DNA from: Xiphydria camelus
Taxonomy: Eukaryota; Arthropoda; Insecta; Hymenoptera; Xiphydriidae
Assembly: GCA_963678675.1 (NCBI GenBank)
Contig: OY783199.1
Location: 6,083,501-6,147,500 of the forward strand
DNA length: 64,000 bases
Direction of reading: 5' to 3'
The notes beneath the pieces were generated by a model. The model did no database searches, was not told the DNA's origin, and saw only the letters and a program-made list of their open reading frames with translations. The position numbers and the translations under genes are program-made. Numbering within the stretch: position 1 is the stretch's first letter; each line of letters begins with the position of its first letter. Positions 1-10,781 of the stretch are shown one piece after another.

Positions 1-1
1 A

Positions 2-109
2 AGAGAACGCGTCGTGTCCACCGAAGACGTCTTTAAAAGGATGACCTTAAAACGCCATTCCAGACATTTACGCCGTCTGGGATGCACCGATGAAGAAATA
101 TATCGTTAA
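2..109 (+). CDS. 3' end of an unidentified protein-coding gene (partial)
   Basis: An open frame enters from the left edge and runs 35 codons to a TAA at 107-109. The peptide is rich in charged residues (it contains STEDVFKRMTLKRHSRH and ends LGCTDEEIYR) and has a balanced, protein-like composition, unlike the AT-rich sequence that follows. I read it as the C-terminus of a gene whose body lies to the left. No domain can be named from 35 residues. It could be chance, but the sharp fall in GC right after the stop supports a true gene end. Confidence 0.5.
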   Translation, partial: RERVVSTEDVFKRMTLKRHSRHLRRLGCTDEEIYR

Positions 110-674
110 AAATTTTTGTTTGAATTTACAAATTGTGTTGGATGCATTTAACCAACACAAAGTGTTGTAAAATTATTAGCAATTTGATGTGAAAACACAA
201 AATCCGCTGTTGCTGTATGGCAGGAAGTATAAATAAACAGATACAAATAAGGAATATACGAGAAAATCACGACGAGTACTGTAATATCACAATAAGATAT
301 CGTAAAATCGCAATATGTATCGTAAATTTTTAATTGTTTTCGAATTCCACAATTAATCTTGCAGATTTAATTCACAAATATGTCGAAAGCTTTTAACAAC
401 TTCTAACTGTGTGCGGTCGATGCGAATTGAACGAGCGAGTAACAGTAGCGAATTTATACTCGCAGAGTGAGACACGTACTCTCGTCGAAGATATCCCGGC
501 TCGCGTCGATGATTCGCGGCATGGCAAAAACTCGAAAGGGATAAATCGCGCGAATTACGACAGATCCCGTGGACAGGTTATGTGCAAAAACAATTTCAAG
601 CGACGATCGAAACGGCTCGATACTTGCGGGGAGCGAGCGATTTGATAAAAACGAGAGAAAAAATTCTGTAGGCT
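110..674. other. AT-rich flank, no gene seen
   Basis: Likely the 3' untranslated and intergenic sequence of the gene ending at 109. A GTG-initiated frame at 409-645 is arginine-rich and has no recognisable motif, so I do not call it. Confidence 0.4.
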
Positions 675-892
675 AAATGAGGTTGGCTGGGCAAAACTGA
701 AGCAGATGGCGCCACCGAGCCAAACACCCGCGGGCTAATTTAAACGGTTATAATATATTGTTAATGCTGCACTAATGTGACTAATGTGACTGGTAAAAAA
801 GAAATTGTAAAAATGAATTACAAAATAAAATTCAAATACAATCCCCATATGTACTATAAATATACATATTTCATTAAATCAGAAATGTTCAG

Positions 893-956
893 AAATTGGC
901 TGACAGTACTGCATTCCCATACTTCGGAATGGGAATACAGTACTGTCAGCCAATTT
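893..956. repeat. 64-bp near-perfect hairpin
   Basis: The arms (AAATTGGCTGACAGTACTG and its complement) continue through an ATTCCCAT/ATGGGAAT stem to a short ACTTCGG loop. Only one base pair (C against A) is broken. It lies inside the larger inverted-repeat element. Confidence 0.8.
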
Positions 957-1023
957 ATGAACACGCTCTAAATAATTTTCATTTTTACTATGAAGTAGGC
1001 TGCCATATTGATATATCGATACC

Positions 1024-1178
1024 ATCGATACCTTACTTTGAAAATTTCGTAAGTGCAATTTTTGAAAAAAATGCCATTTATAGCTTACTGTTTTCAGATT
1101 TTAAACCTTAACACAGTAAATTATAAATGGCATTTTTGTCAAAAATTGCACTTCGAGGTTTTCAAAGCAAGGTATCGA
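1024..1178. repeat. 155-bp inverted repeat
   Basis: The arms begin with ATCGATACCTTRCTTTG and run about 65 bp, through GTGCAATTTTTG and ATGCCATTTATA, around a ~25-bp loop. It is probably a palindromic MITE nested in the 675-1256 element. Confidence 0.75.
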
Positions 1179-1258
1179 TATTTCAAATTAGGCGGTCAAA
1201 AAGGGTGTTTAGCTCGGTGGCGCCGAAGTTTATTTCCTCGACCACCAGCCAACCTAAT

Positions 1259-2301
1259 TGCCTTTTAGCATTATTGTATATTGGTAAAATTAACATAAAT
1301 TAGTAGTAACCGAAATCTGTCTTTCTCTGCTTATTTTTATGTGCCGAAATCAATTTAATCGATCGTATTTAATTATTATCAGGCCGTTAGCGCGCGGTTT
1401 TTTCATATTTAATCGTCCAAAAACTTATTATTAGATTAAGAAAATTGCAGACAATGTCCATTACCATCCATGATGACTAACACAATTTTGCAGGTGATAA
1501 AATATCGAGCAGCATAAGACTTATTCGTGTATTTAGAGTAAATTCGACAGTGCTAGCAACATTTCAAATATTTCGCTGAATTCAATAAAATTTCTTTCGG
1601 CGTCATAGCTATTATCTGCATAGAGCGCCAGTACGCGCGCGCGTACACCAGTACGCGTAACAGAAATGGCGTGTCTTCGATTTTTTTATTTTAGAAAATA
1701 TTAGATTTTATTCAGGGTAAGTATACTAGTCCAACAGATGTGATTACTCACTAAGAATTCGTTGTTTATTGGACGACGTTAAATATTAACCAATCAGTAT
1801 TCGATCCTCATGGGCTAACATTTAATTTCGTCGAATAAACATAGAATTCTTAGTGAGCAGCCACATCTGTTGAACTAGTGTGTCTTGAATAAAAAGAATT
1901 GAAAATACGCCATACATGTTACGCGGACTGTAATAATTCCACGCGGATTACATCTATGATGCTGAAAGAAATTATATTAGGTTCCACGGAATAATTTGAA
2001 GGCCGCTATACTGCACCCGAATTTACTCTAAATATACGAGAAGTCTAATATTACCCGAAATGTAGTCGCCTGTCAAAACCTATTTGAAATCGTTGACACC
2101 GTCTGCGACTTTCTTTAATTTACTCTCAATTTTTCGACGATTAAATCGAAAAAAATCGAACGGTAGCGACCTGAAATTAGTCAAATACGATCGATCAAAA
2201 TTGATTATAGTGTATAAAAAGACGCAGAGAAAAAAATATAATAGTTCTACTAAATCGTATCAAGCTTGCAAACTCTCAACAATGTTAAAAGACGACCTTT
2301 A
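1259..2301. mobile_element. Foldback element 1 (~1.04 kb, long palindromic arms)
   Basis: The left arm (about 1261-1740) and right arm (about 1845-2300) are diverged inverted copies along almost their whole length. Matching landmarks include TTTAGAGTAAATTCG against CGAATTTACTCTAAA, TCACTAAGAATTC against GAATTCTTAGTGA, and AATCGATCGTATTTA against its complement. The centre is ~100 bp. No transposase frame is visible. Such long-arm structures fit foldback or MITE-type non-autonomous elements. Confidence 0.65.
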
Positions 2302-3074
2302 AGAGGACCAGTTTTAATCGATCGCAATTGACTATTTCCAGGCCCCCGCTGCGCGGTTTTTTAATCTAATCGTCGAAAAATGTATTATAAATTGAAGAAA
2401 GTCGCAGACGGTGCGGATGATTTCAAACGGATTTGACGGATTACTATATTTCCAGCAATATTAAACTTCTTGTGTAATTACAGTAAATTCAGTCGCGTTG
2501 GCGGCCTTCAAAATATTCCGCTGAATCCAATAAAATTTCTTCCAGCGTCACAGCTGCTATCTGTGTAGAGTTATAACGAAACGCATAACAGATACTTATG
2601 GTGTGTTTTCAATTCATTGACTTTAAGGAAATATTCAATGTTGTTCAAAGCGTACTACCTCACCAGATGTGGTTGCTTGGTGAGAATTCGATGCTTATTG
2701 GGTGACACTAAATATTAACCACCCATACGATACACGTAGGTTACGTAGAATATCTATATATTTTACGCGCGCGCGTAAATTTGTACACGTATGTATATAC
2801 TAGATAAGTAAATATAGCTAGATTCTTTTATATAGAATAAGGCTAAATGACTAATCTACAGTAATCATACGTATCACATGCGTAAATGGAAACGTAACGA
2901 CTACAATATATATATTAGACATAAGGTACATACATAACAATTGTACTAACCAAATGAAGCTGCTGAAAATTCGTTAAAACGATGTTTTAAGATAATGAAT
3001 GACATTTGCTAATGATGATTTATTGAAACATTATTAAAAAAGGGGTAACGGCTGTTACATGACTCTTCTTATCA

Positions 3075-3130
3075 TAGTTGAGTAACGAGGATTCGAACCC
3101 GGGTGCTCAACGTAGAAGACCGAGGCCTCG
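3075..3130 (-). other. tRNA-derived remnant (B-box and T-arm)
   Basis: On the minus strand a CCCGGGTTCGAATCC stretch matches the tRNA T-arm and Pol III B box, and a TGGTCGAGG upstream resembles an A box. The boxes are 34 nt apart instead of the ~44 of a tRNA, and no full cloverleaf can be drawn. It is most likely a decayed tRNA-derived SINE or pseudogene. Confidence 0.35.
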
Positions 3131-3351
3131 ACCATGGAAATATCCCGATGTTGTTGAAATTTGTAATGACTGTATTCCGTATATCAAATAAACTGCAGTG
3201 CATATATATACGTGTACCCATTTCGTCATATATTATTTCAGAATAATTAGGTAACATCAAACTAATATTGGGAATGCATAATTTGTATGGCTCAATTTAC
3301 AAATTCTGTGCCTTTAAATGATTTTAAAAGATATCAATTTTCAATATTATA

Positions 3352-3432
3352 TTAAGTGTACAATTTTGCTTCCGCCGTTTTCAGCTAAAGCCATCTATAG
3401 TAAAAACGGCGGAAGCAAAGCTGTACACCTAA
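3352..3432. mobile_element. Short MITE, family TTAGGTGTACA (copy 1)
   Basis: An 81-bp palindrome whose ~32-bp ends read TTARGTGTACARYTTTGCTT followed by CCGCCGTTTT, around an ~18-bp loop. The same ends recur at 17357-17436 and as a widely separated pair at 57686 and 63224. Confidence 0.75.
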
Positions 3433-4614
3433 TATATTTCAAAATGTCAAAATAACGTTAAAATGTAAACCAATATCTGCATAAATGGCTCTTAAAATAA
3501 GCAACTCTTTCATCACAGATGCATATATGTTTTAACAAACTTTAGAGATAGATATGTTTCAGAAATTCACTGTACGTATAACTGACATGTATATTTTATG
3601 TATGTCATATACATAAATATACGAATCATATCTGTATTAACGTAAAATGTACGTATGGTGTTAGCGTACGTAGCGTGTTGTGTGGCCAATGAGGATTGTA
3701 TACCGATTGAACAGCTTTAATCTGATGAATCAGTATATTTTGACTATCATCTGAAAAATTCCAAAATGACCTAATTTCAATATCTGCAAAATTATTGAAA
3801 GACTTAAGGGGTATCAATTTTTTAGGATTCAGCGGAATAATTTGAAGGCAGCTGGGGCAATCGAATTTACTGTAAGTATACAAGTAAGTCAAATACTGCT
3901 CTAATCACCTGCAATTTTCTTAATTTAATGATACATTTTTAGACGATGAAATATAAAAAACCACGCTCTCTAGCGACCTGGTAATAATTAAATACGACTG
4001 ATTAAAATTGATTTCGGCGCACAAAAATAAGCGGAGAAAGAGATATTTCGGTACTACTGATTTGTGTCAATTTTGCCAACATACGGTAATGCTAAAAGAC
4101 GCCCCTTAATAGGAAGTCCTTACATATAGCGGCTGCCCGAATAATGCCTTTACGGGGCCTTTGCGTTATCTGGGTCTACCCACTTAATTAATTTTCCACA
4201 CGAGTGACGAGAGTTCAGTTTTTCTAGCGGGATATGTTTCTTACTATATGAATCGCGTAAGCGATAAAAAAAGGTGGAGAACATTATTATCCGATAATAT
4301 GGAATCGGTAAATTTGATACGATCGGAGCGGCTCCAATTACAAGCCATATCCCGCGCGCGCTCCCAATTAAACGCACCCCCGAATTACGTAAATCGCGAA
4401 GGCGCGCGAGGGACGATCCGGGAATGACAGACCGGAGACATCCCAAGAGCACATTCCCCAAAAGCCTCCGCCGGCTTTTGATGAATACGGTTCTTATTGT
4501 ATCCCTTCCGAATCAATGAAGCCGAACCAAACTGATTGTCCGATATTTACATTTTGAAAGAGAGGGTCTAAAATCGTGCCGTTCATGCCGCTGATATGCA
4601 AAATGACCCAAGAG

Positions 4615-4616
<2 letters not shown>

Positions 4617-4662
<46 letters not shown>
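4617..4662. repeat. (CT)n microsatellite
   Basis: About 23 uninterrupted CT units, followed by a degenerate CT/CCT stretch to about 4700. It lies ~135 bp upstream of a TATA motif. On the opposite strand it is a GAGA tract, a class of site bound by GAGA-type factors at insect promoters; a regulatory role here is inference. Confidence 0.9.
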
Positions 4663-4666
<4 letters not shown>

Positions 4667-4796
4667 TCTGTCTCTCTCTACCTCTACCTCTCTTTCCCCC
4701 ACCCAAAGCCGAGTAAATGCTAATACACGCGTATAAGTTTAAACCTTCGCATTTCTAAACGAATCTCTTTGAGTGCATGTCCACCCGCGCCGCTGG

Positions 4797-4983
4797 TATA
4801 AAAATTGTAACGACACCGTTATTGGCGTTGATCGATCCGAGACGATCAGTCAGTTCGGCGTGAATTCGGTGGAAAGGTCGACGGTTATGTTGAGACGTTG
4901 TTGAACACGGTTCAAAGTGGTGCTCGTTCGACATCAGATCGGTATAAAGGATATTTGATGAATCCACCGGAGAATTCTCCAGG
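4797..4983 (+). promoter_or_regulatory. Candidate promoter and non-coding first exon of the SV2-like gene
   Basis: A TATAAAA at 4797-4803 is followed by an arthropod initiator-like TCAGT at 4846-4850 and, ~28 bp downstream, GGTCG, a downstream-element-like match. The TATA-to-initiator spacing (~50 bp) is longer than usual, so two alternative starts are possible. A strong donor (CCAG then GTAAGT, GT at 4983) could splice this 5' exon to the coding exon whose ATG is at 5987. The acceptor was not identified. About 1 kb without a clear gene lies between. Confidence 0.3.
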
Positions 4984-5986
4984 TAAGTCGTCCGCGATGA
5001 GTTCAAAAAATAAATATATAAACAAAGCATCGCGAGTGCCACTTCGACATCGGTCGGGGGAGATTATTGTCCGACCCATCCGAGATTTTTTGACACGGTG
5101 TTCGTTAAAATAGCCAGGTTTCCCTGAACCTCGTATACGTGTGTAGATTCGACACAGCATTGAACGCGACAGTGGTAAAAAGCCGTCTAGTGCAGACAGA
5201 AAATTACTAATACTTTACATTGACTTTTAGGTATTGACCTAATGACCGTGATTTCCGGAATCAGCGCGAAAAAGTACACGAGTTAGGGTGGTCGTGCGAT
5301 CGATCGATTACGGAGATTTGAATTTTTAGCGAAATCTTACGAGGGAATCTGCAGGGTAGACTGTGTGGTGAAAGAATATCGGCTTAGCATTAATTTACAT
5401 TCAATTACACCGCCTTCCCTCTCGTTGAGTTTCGCGATTCGCCCGCTACGCAAGAGTGACGAACATTCGCAGTTCTCTCGAACCGCGAAACACCTGTGGT
5501 CGCCGACCTAACGCCGCGTGCGATTAATTCGGCGGGACCTCTCTGGATCCTATTAAGTTTCTCGCACACTTGTCCGGGACAATACGTCACGGAATCGTCC
5601 GATAACGATTTGACCATTGCTCGTACAGCAGCCGTTGAGTAACGCCGTGTTGAGTAAAGCGTACAGACTTTCGTGCAATTATATGCACTTTATCTCACAA
5701 TTAGTCGTTGTTTGACACGACAAGTTGTACCGGATAAGTGTGCAATAACCCTTATCAAAATAGACGCTCCGTGTTGTCGTTAAAGTCCGTCGCTGGCGTT
5801 CGTAGAGTGAAAAACAGGAAGAAAAAAAGGGACTACCGTATAATCTTCTATCGCATCTCGAGGGCAGTCTTGACGTGAATTTGGTGGTTCCTGGATAATA
5901 TTTCGCGCGTCGTGGACCGCGTTACACATCCGCGTCTTAACGAAATCCTCTTTCACACCGCCACACGCCACCAGCTGTGCGATAAT

Positions 5987-8900
5987 ATGTATCAAACTTT
6001 TAAAGATTACAAACTGTTCACTGGAGAGAAGACCGGCGATTTGTACACGATTACACTGCCCGGAAACGTTAATAAAACGGCCGATGGAGGAAACGGTAAG
6101 TTGATGTTGAATTTTCGTATGCATTTCTCTACGAACGAAAATACCGGGAGGGTCGTTAGTCGGCGTTTCGCGGTGATAATTCTGATATGTTACCGCGAGA
6201 GGTACAGCTCGATCGCTCGCGCGATGGCATTCGCTTCGACCACGATTATCTCGTATACCCGCACGAATTTGTTAGTCGTGTATTCGTGGAATCTCTCGTA
6301 AATCGAAACGTATGGCAAAACGTTGAAGCAAATGCTATCAAAGTCTCGCTACAATTCCGCTAAATACTCCATCATGGACGATCGCTAGCGCCAGGGGGGA
6401 TGTGACTGCGCCGTGCTAATTCATTCTGATTCCATAAGGTGACGTGCCAAAGGGGGAGGAATCTGCCACGAGTTTCGAGGAGGCGATAACACTAGCGGGT
6501 GAGCGTGCTCGGAGCAAAGCGACAGCGAGTCCTTCTTCGAACTAGCATTTGGAAACTGCCCCCTAAAACCTTCCCTGTACGGTTTATCGACTCCCAAATA
6601 ACGTTTGCATGACCCGTTGAGTCGCATGGAGATTCCAGGCTTCCCAAAATTCCCTCGTCCACATACTGCGGACGAAATCCCATGTAAATAAATAACCCCA
6701 TTCCGCGCTAGCCGGGGGTCGATATATCAACGGGATGTGCTCCCCGAATAAAAATGGTACAACGAACCTTGATTATACAGGATATGGAAAGTTTAATTAT
6801 CTACTACTCATGGCCGCGGTGCCGGCGGGATGGGCAAGTGTCTACACCTCGACGGCGATGTCCTACGTGCTGCCGTCGGCCGAATGCGACCTCGGACTCA
6901 CCATGTTCGACAAGGGGCTGCTCAACGCTATGGCTTTCGCGGGTACGTTGACTTCGACCAAGCGAAATTGGTACACGAACATCCAAAGGAGAAGTGGTCC
7001 GTGGTTTTTTACGGCGAGTATGCCGCGATCGTTTCAGGAATGGTCTGCAGCGGCTTCGTATGGGGCTTCGTGGCGGACACGTTCGGCCGCAAATCGCTGC
7101 TGGTTTACGGCTACTTCTTCGACGCCGTATTCAACCTCGCCAGCAGTTTCTCTCAAGCGGCCTGGATCTTGATACTCTTCAAGTTCTTGAACGGAGTGAT
7201 GTACGTTCCTTCCTCGTGTCATCTCACGTCGAAGATAATTGTCCACGGCACACACAGCTTCCGCTTTAACGTATACCTGAAAAATGTTCGCATTTTCGCA
7301 GAATTTCCGGCCCCTTCGCAGCGCTAATGTCCTACCTAGCCGAGATCCACGACGAGGAGCACCGATCTCGCACGTACATGTGGCTCGGGGTCTTCTTCTC
7401 CCTGGGGAACATATCCGTGCCATGTAAGCTCATCGACGTCCGGACGTAATTGTATAATTGCCGGCGTTTGCGATCTTTCAAAAAGTTCCCTCCCTGTTGC
7501 GTTTCGCAAGGATAGCTAATTGGCTCCGTCCGGCCGATCCGACGTTACAGGCATAGCGTGGCTGATAATGCCCCAGAATTGGCACTGGACCTTCTTCGGC
7601 GGTCGGATGGAAGTCAACTCCTGGAGGATGTTCCTGATACTGTGCACCATCCCGGAGTTCACCGCTTCGATCGCCATGTCGTTCTTCCCGGAGAGTCCGC
7701 GATTCCTCATCTCGAAGGGTCGTTATCAGGAGGCTCTGGCCGTGTTCAGGAGGATCTACTCCGTCAACACGGGAAAGGATCCGGAGACGTACCCGGTGAG
7801 TCGTCGACCGTCGCCTGCGATTTTCTTCTTCGCGATAATTCCGCTTCGCATCCAATTTGACGATGAATCCTTTCAGGTGAAGAACCTCGCGGAGGAGACG
7901 TCCATCGAAGCGTCCGGCAAGAGCCTCGCGCACAAGCTTCGCTGCGGATGGCGGCAAACGAAACCACTCTTTCAGTCCCCCAACATATACAAGCTCGTCC
8001 TCATCATGGCCATTCAGTTTGGCGCCACCCTCGGGTACGTAGAAACGATCGAGGTCCCTCGCGATCACGATCGTCATTCATTTCGTCTCGAAATTCCTTC
8101 CAGCTCGAATTCCCTGCGTCTCTGGATGCCCCAGCTCTTCGCTACGATAGAAACTTACGAATGCACCCACGAGCTCGGTCCTGGCGACGTTTATCCCTCG
8201 GTGTGCGAGATGTTGAGCAGCGAGAAGGTTCGAAACCACTCGTGCATTGCCCACACGAACTCTGTCACGAAAATACACGCTTCCGGATGTGTACCGGTCA
8301 GTATGGAAATTGACGAGCTGTTGAAAAATTGTCGAAAAACTGATAGCTTCGTTTTACTTCATCTCTCGGTATTTTTCTTTATCGCAGGTCATCCTAGACA
8401 ATACCGTTTATATCAATTCTATCATTATTGCTCTCACCGCGGTCATAGGATATTCCATGGCCGGTAGTCTCATCAACGCGATCGGGAAGAAGAAGCTAAT
8501 GGGTGAGACTCGATTGTTATACAATTAATGTACAAAATAAGCGTTTGTCCTTGTCAATTTTTTCATCGCATTTCCACTTAGTGTTCTGCTTCGTATCGGC
8601 GGCTATCTGTTGCGGACTACTCTACTGGTTCGACAGTCCCAACGGAGTATTGGGATTATCCTCGATCTTCGTAGCCCTCGCCAGTATAGGAGGTGCTACG
8701 GTGGTTAACGTTATTGTCGACAATTTTCCTACATTTCTCAGGTAATTGGAACGAATTTTCCTCGATATCGGCGCGATCAATACAAATGATGAATATTACG
8801 TGATAAAATTTTGTATTTCACTTTCAGGACGATGGCAGTGAGTACAACGATGATGGTCGGACGGGTCGGTGCGTTAATGGGAAATTTACTTTTCCCAGTT

Positions 8901-9123
8901 TTGCTCGGCGTAGGCTGTTTGGGACCATTTGCAATGATCGGCTCCGCCTGTTTCGGTACGAGTTCACTTTTTAATTCTCTTTCTCTCTACATCGCGTTAT
9001 GGCGTTTTCATTCACAAAAAGGCTCTAATAAATTTTAATCGACCAGGTTGCGCGATCCTTGTCCTGCTCTTACCTACGAAAGACTCAAATTCGAAGAAGC
9101 AAATGGATCAAACGCAAAGCTAG
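5987..9123 (+). CDS. Synaptic vesicle glycoprotein 2-like MFS transporter (11 exons)
   Basis: The exons join in frame with GT-AG borders: 5987-6095, 6781-6942, 7038-7200, 7302-7423, 7551-7795, 7877-8034, 8104-8296, 8388-8502, 8582-8741, 8828-8955, 9047-9123, giving 543 residues and a TAG stop. The start is the first ATG of exon 1; ~36 mostly polar residues precede YGKFNYLLL, the usual opening of helix 1 in SV2-like proteins. The loop 2-3 major-facilitator signature VADTFGRK is at 102-109 and PESPR, following helix 6, is at 232-236. Between helices 7 and 8 is a lumenal loop of ~55 residues with an NHS glycosylation site (364-366) and cysteines 340, 354, 367 and 382; it is far shorter than in vertebrate SV2. 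Twelve membrane segments are expected. The substrate is unknown; SV2 relatives act in vesicle or plasma membranes. AATAAA-type signals follow from about 9176. Confidence 0.9.
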
Positions 9124-9732
9124 AATACTCTGAATTTTAATATATTGAGCAATATATTCTAAGATTCATAATTGTAAATAAAAGAACCCTAGTAAATAAA
9201 TGGAATAAATATTTATTTCGCTGAAGGAGGAGAGAATGGTTTGTCCTGTGTTATAATGGAGTGGAGTGGTACCAATCCGACTAGTTTCGACAATAATTAT
9301 TTCGTTACTTGTGGATTTTTTGGCTAATTTGATGTAAGCCTTTTCTCTGAATCGAAATGCGATCTTTGGAGAAGTTTTATACCAATTTAACGCAAAAGTT
9401 CGTAAGAAAAGAGATAATGAACGAAAATGACAGACCAACCAATTTTTTTCTCTCAGTATACGGCAATGAGTCCATCTGCTGTATCGTTCATAAAATATAA
9501 CATTTTCAATTAAGAAACATGACCGTTTCCTTAGATTCATCCAGGCATCTCGATAAAAACGCCGACAAAATGTACCTGTTCTGTATATCATATGAAATGA
9601 CACTCATTCGATTGAAAAAGACCCATACGTTAAAATACAAAACGTATTATATTATAAAATGATTAGGAAATTATAGAATCAAAATTTGATTAAGCCTACA
9701 GATTGCTATCTTTAATACACGCCAGCATAGCC
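9124..9732. other. 3' flank of the SV2-like gene, no further gene
   Basis: AT-rich, with several AATAAA motifs near 9176-9210 that probably serve the upstream gene. A minus frame at 9166-9603 has no recognisable domain and covers those signals, so I treat it as chance. Confidence 0.4.
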
Positions 9733-9905
9733 GGTTGCATATCGTTTGTCGGGTCAGGCGCACTCCGGCCGCAGTAGTTTCCTGTAAATCCGTGATAATA
9801 TACCGACAGCCAACATCAGGGCCAAGTTTCCTGTAATTCGATCTCCAAATTACAGGAAACTACGGCGAATACATAAAGTGCGCCTAATCCGGCAATCGAT
9901 ACGAA
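9733..9905. mobile_element. Palindromic MITE (type GCGCAC...TTTCCTGTAA)
   Basis: The arms share GGTTGCATATCG/CGATA, GGCGCAC/GTGCGCC and GTAGTTTCCTGTAA/TTACAGGAAACTAC around a loop containing ACCGACAGCCAA. A related element with the same GGTTGCATATCG ends and TTTCCTGTAATTCG motif is at 53553-53881. Confidence 0.65.
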
Positions 9906-9935
9906 ACTCATTATGTATGTGATTTCGAGGATGGT

Positions 9936-10155
9936 TGTACACCCGTGCTCACGGAATCTGTCGCTGGTGACTTTTTTTAAACCTTATTTTTAAACGTACT
10001 AACCAGTGAACAATTAATTCTCATGCCCTCATTAGCTACGGTGACGTCTACTCTCGTTAATGAAAGCACGAGGATTGATTAATCATTGGTTAGTACGTTT
10101 AAAAATAACATTTTAAAAAAGTCACCAGCGACAGATTCCGTGAGCCCGGGTGTAC
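9936..10155. mobile_element. Palindromic MITE with AACCAGT...CATTAGCTA centre
   Basis: The ~75-bp arms (starting TGTACACCCG, then CACGGAATCTGTCGCTGGTGAC and TTTTTAAACGTACTAACCA) surround a centre with TCTCATGCCCTCATTAGCTA and TTAATGAAAGCACGAGGATT. A diverged relative is at 53312-53537. It abuts the palindromes on both sides. Confidence 0.7.
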
Positions 10156-10156
10156 T

Positions 10157-10343
10157 GTGTGATTTCGAGGGTCGTATGCGAGTGCGAGTGAGAACATGTG
10201 GTAGGTGCATAAGAGTCGCACATTTCCCTAGACTTGTCCAGTTTCAGTTTGTGACAGAGAAACTCTATGCGTTCATCTAGATGATCTAGATGTTCTCACT
10301 CGCACTCGCATATTGCTTATGATCACCATCCTCGAAATCACAC
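10157..10343. mobile_element. Palindromic MITE, family GCGAGTGCGAGTGAGAAC (copy 1)
   Basis: The outer arms are GTGTGATTTCGAGG and its complement; the inner arms are ATGCGAGTGCGAGTGAGAAC and its complement. The inner arms recur as the ends of the element at 13769-13924, so an element of that family appears to have landed inside or beside another palindrome. Confidence 0.65.
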
Positions 10344-10781
10344 GACAAACGAACGATAACATCCTGTATTTTGATTTTTGCTCAAAAATAATTGTAATAT
10401 TGTCCAGTGCGCTTAGGGTTTGTCCAAAATCAGAGGGCACCAGTGGTGTTGATCCAATTTAGAGAGGTGGCCGCGGGTCTGTGTCAGCATAAGGGGCGCG
10501 AAGGTGCCGAATGCGTAGTTAACGAAAGGCATCGGTAGGATGCGGTAGAAAGTAGGTTCTGAATCAAGGCGAGTTAGCGAGATATGTCAAAGCAGATGAA
10601 TTACGCCTTATCCAGGGACGCCTTCCTTGTTTTTCTCAAAATCCATTGACGTTTAATCGTAAACTGCAACTTGCTCCAATTAAAATGTGCGCATGAGAAA
10701 CAATATCGATGGTATCGACTTTTCCCCCGACTTTCCCAAGGCTCCTCAATTTTTAATCTCGAGAGACAGCGTCATCGAGTC
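10344..10781. other. Upstream region of SNX4
   Basis: No gene is seen. This stretch should contain the SNX4 promoter and 5' UTR. The frame of SNX4 exon 1 stays open upstream to an ATG near 10684, but that peptide does not look conserved. I see no clear TATA box. Confidence 0.3.

Larger units (their letters stand above)
675..1256. mobile_element. Non-autonomous DNA transposon with ~54-bp terminal inverted repeats
   Basis: The left end (675-729) and right end (1203-1256) are imperfect inverted copies; both contain GGTTGGCTGG and GGTGTTTRGCTCGGTGGCGCC read inward or outward. The AGGTTGGCTGG end resembles Tc1/mariner-type termini, which is family knowledge and not proof. There is no transposase frame. 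Two further palindromes (893-956 and 1024-1178) lie inside, so the element has taken nested insertions or is internally palindromic. Confidence 0.6.
2303..4112. mobile_element. Foldback element 2, related to element 1 and interrupted
   Basis: The left half (about 2310-2745) repeats the left arm of the 1259-2301 element, with AATCGATCG, TGCGCGGTTTTTT, AAAATATTCCGCTGAATCCAAT and GGTGAGAATTCG. The right half (about 3820-4112) repeats its right arm (ATTCAGCGGAATAATTTGAAG, ATCGAATTTACTGTAAGTATAC, ending ATGCTAAAAGACG). About 1.05 kb of other sequence lies between, including a small MITE (3352-3432) and a tRNA-like remnant, so the centre was invaded after insertion. Confidence 0.55.

Noticed and set aside
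4494..4706. Minus-strand frame of 70 aa rich in Arg-Glu
   Set aside because: It is the translation of the (CT)n microsatellite.
6735..8467. Long single-exon frames overlapping the SV2-like gene
   Set aside because: They read through introns or run antisense; the spliced model explains the conserved residues and all phases.
9166..9603. 145-aa minus frame downstream of the SV2-like gene
   Set aside because: It covers the polyadenylation region of that gene, is AT-driven in composition and has no recognisable domain.
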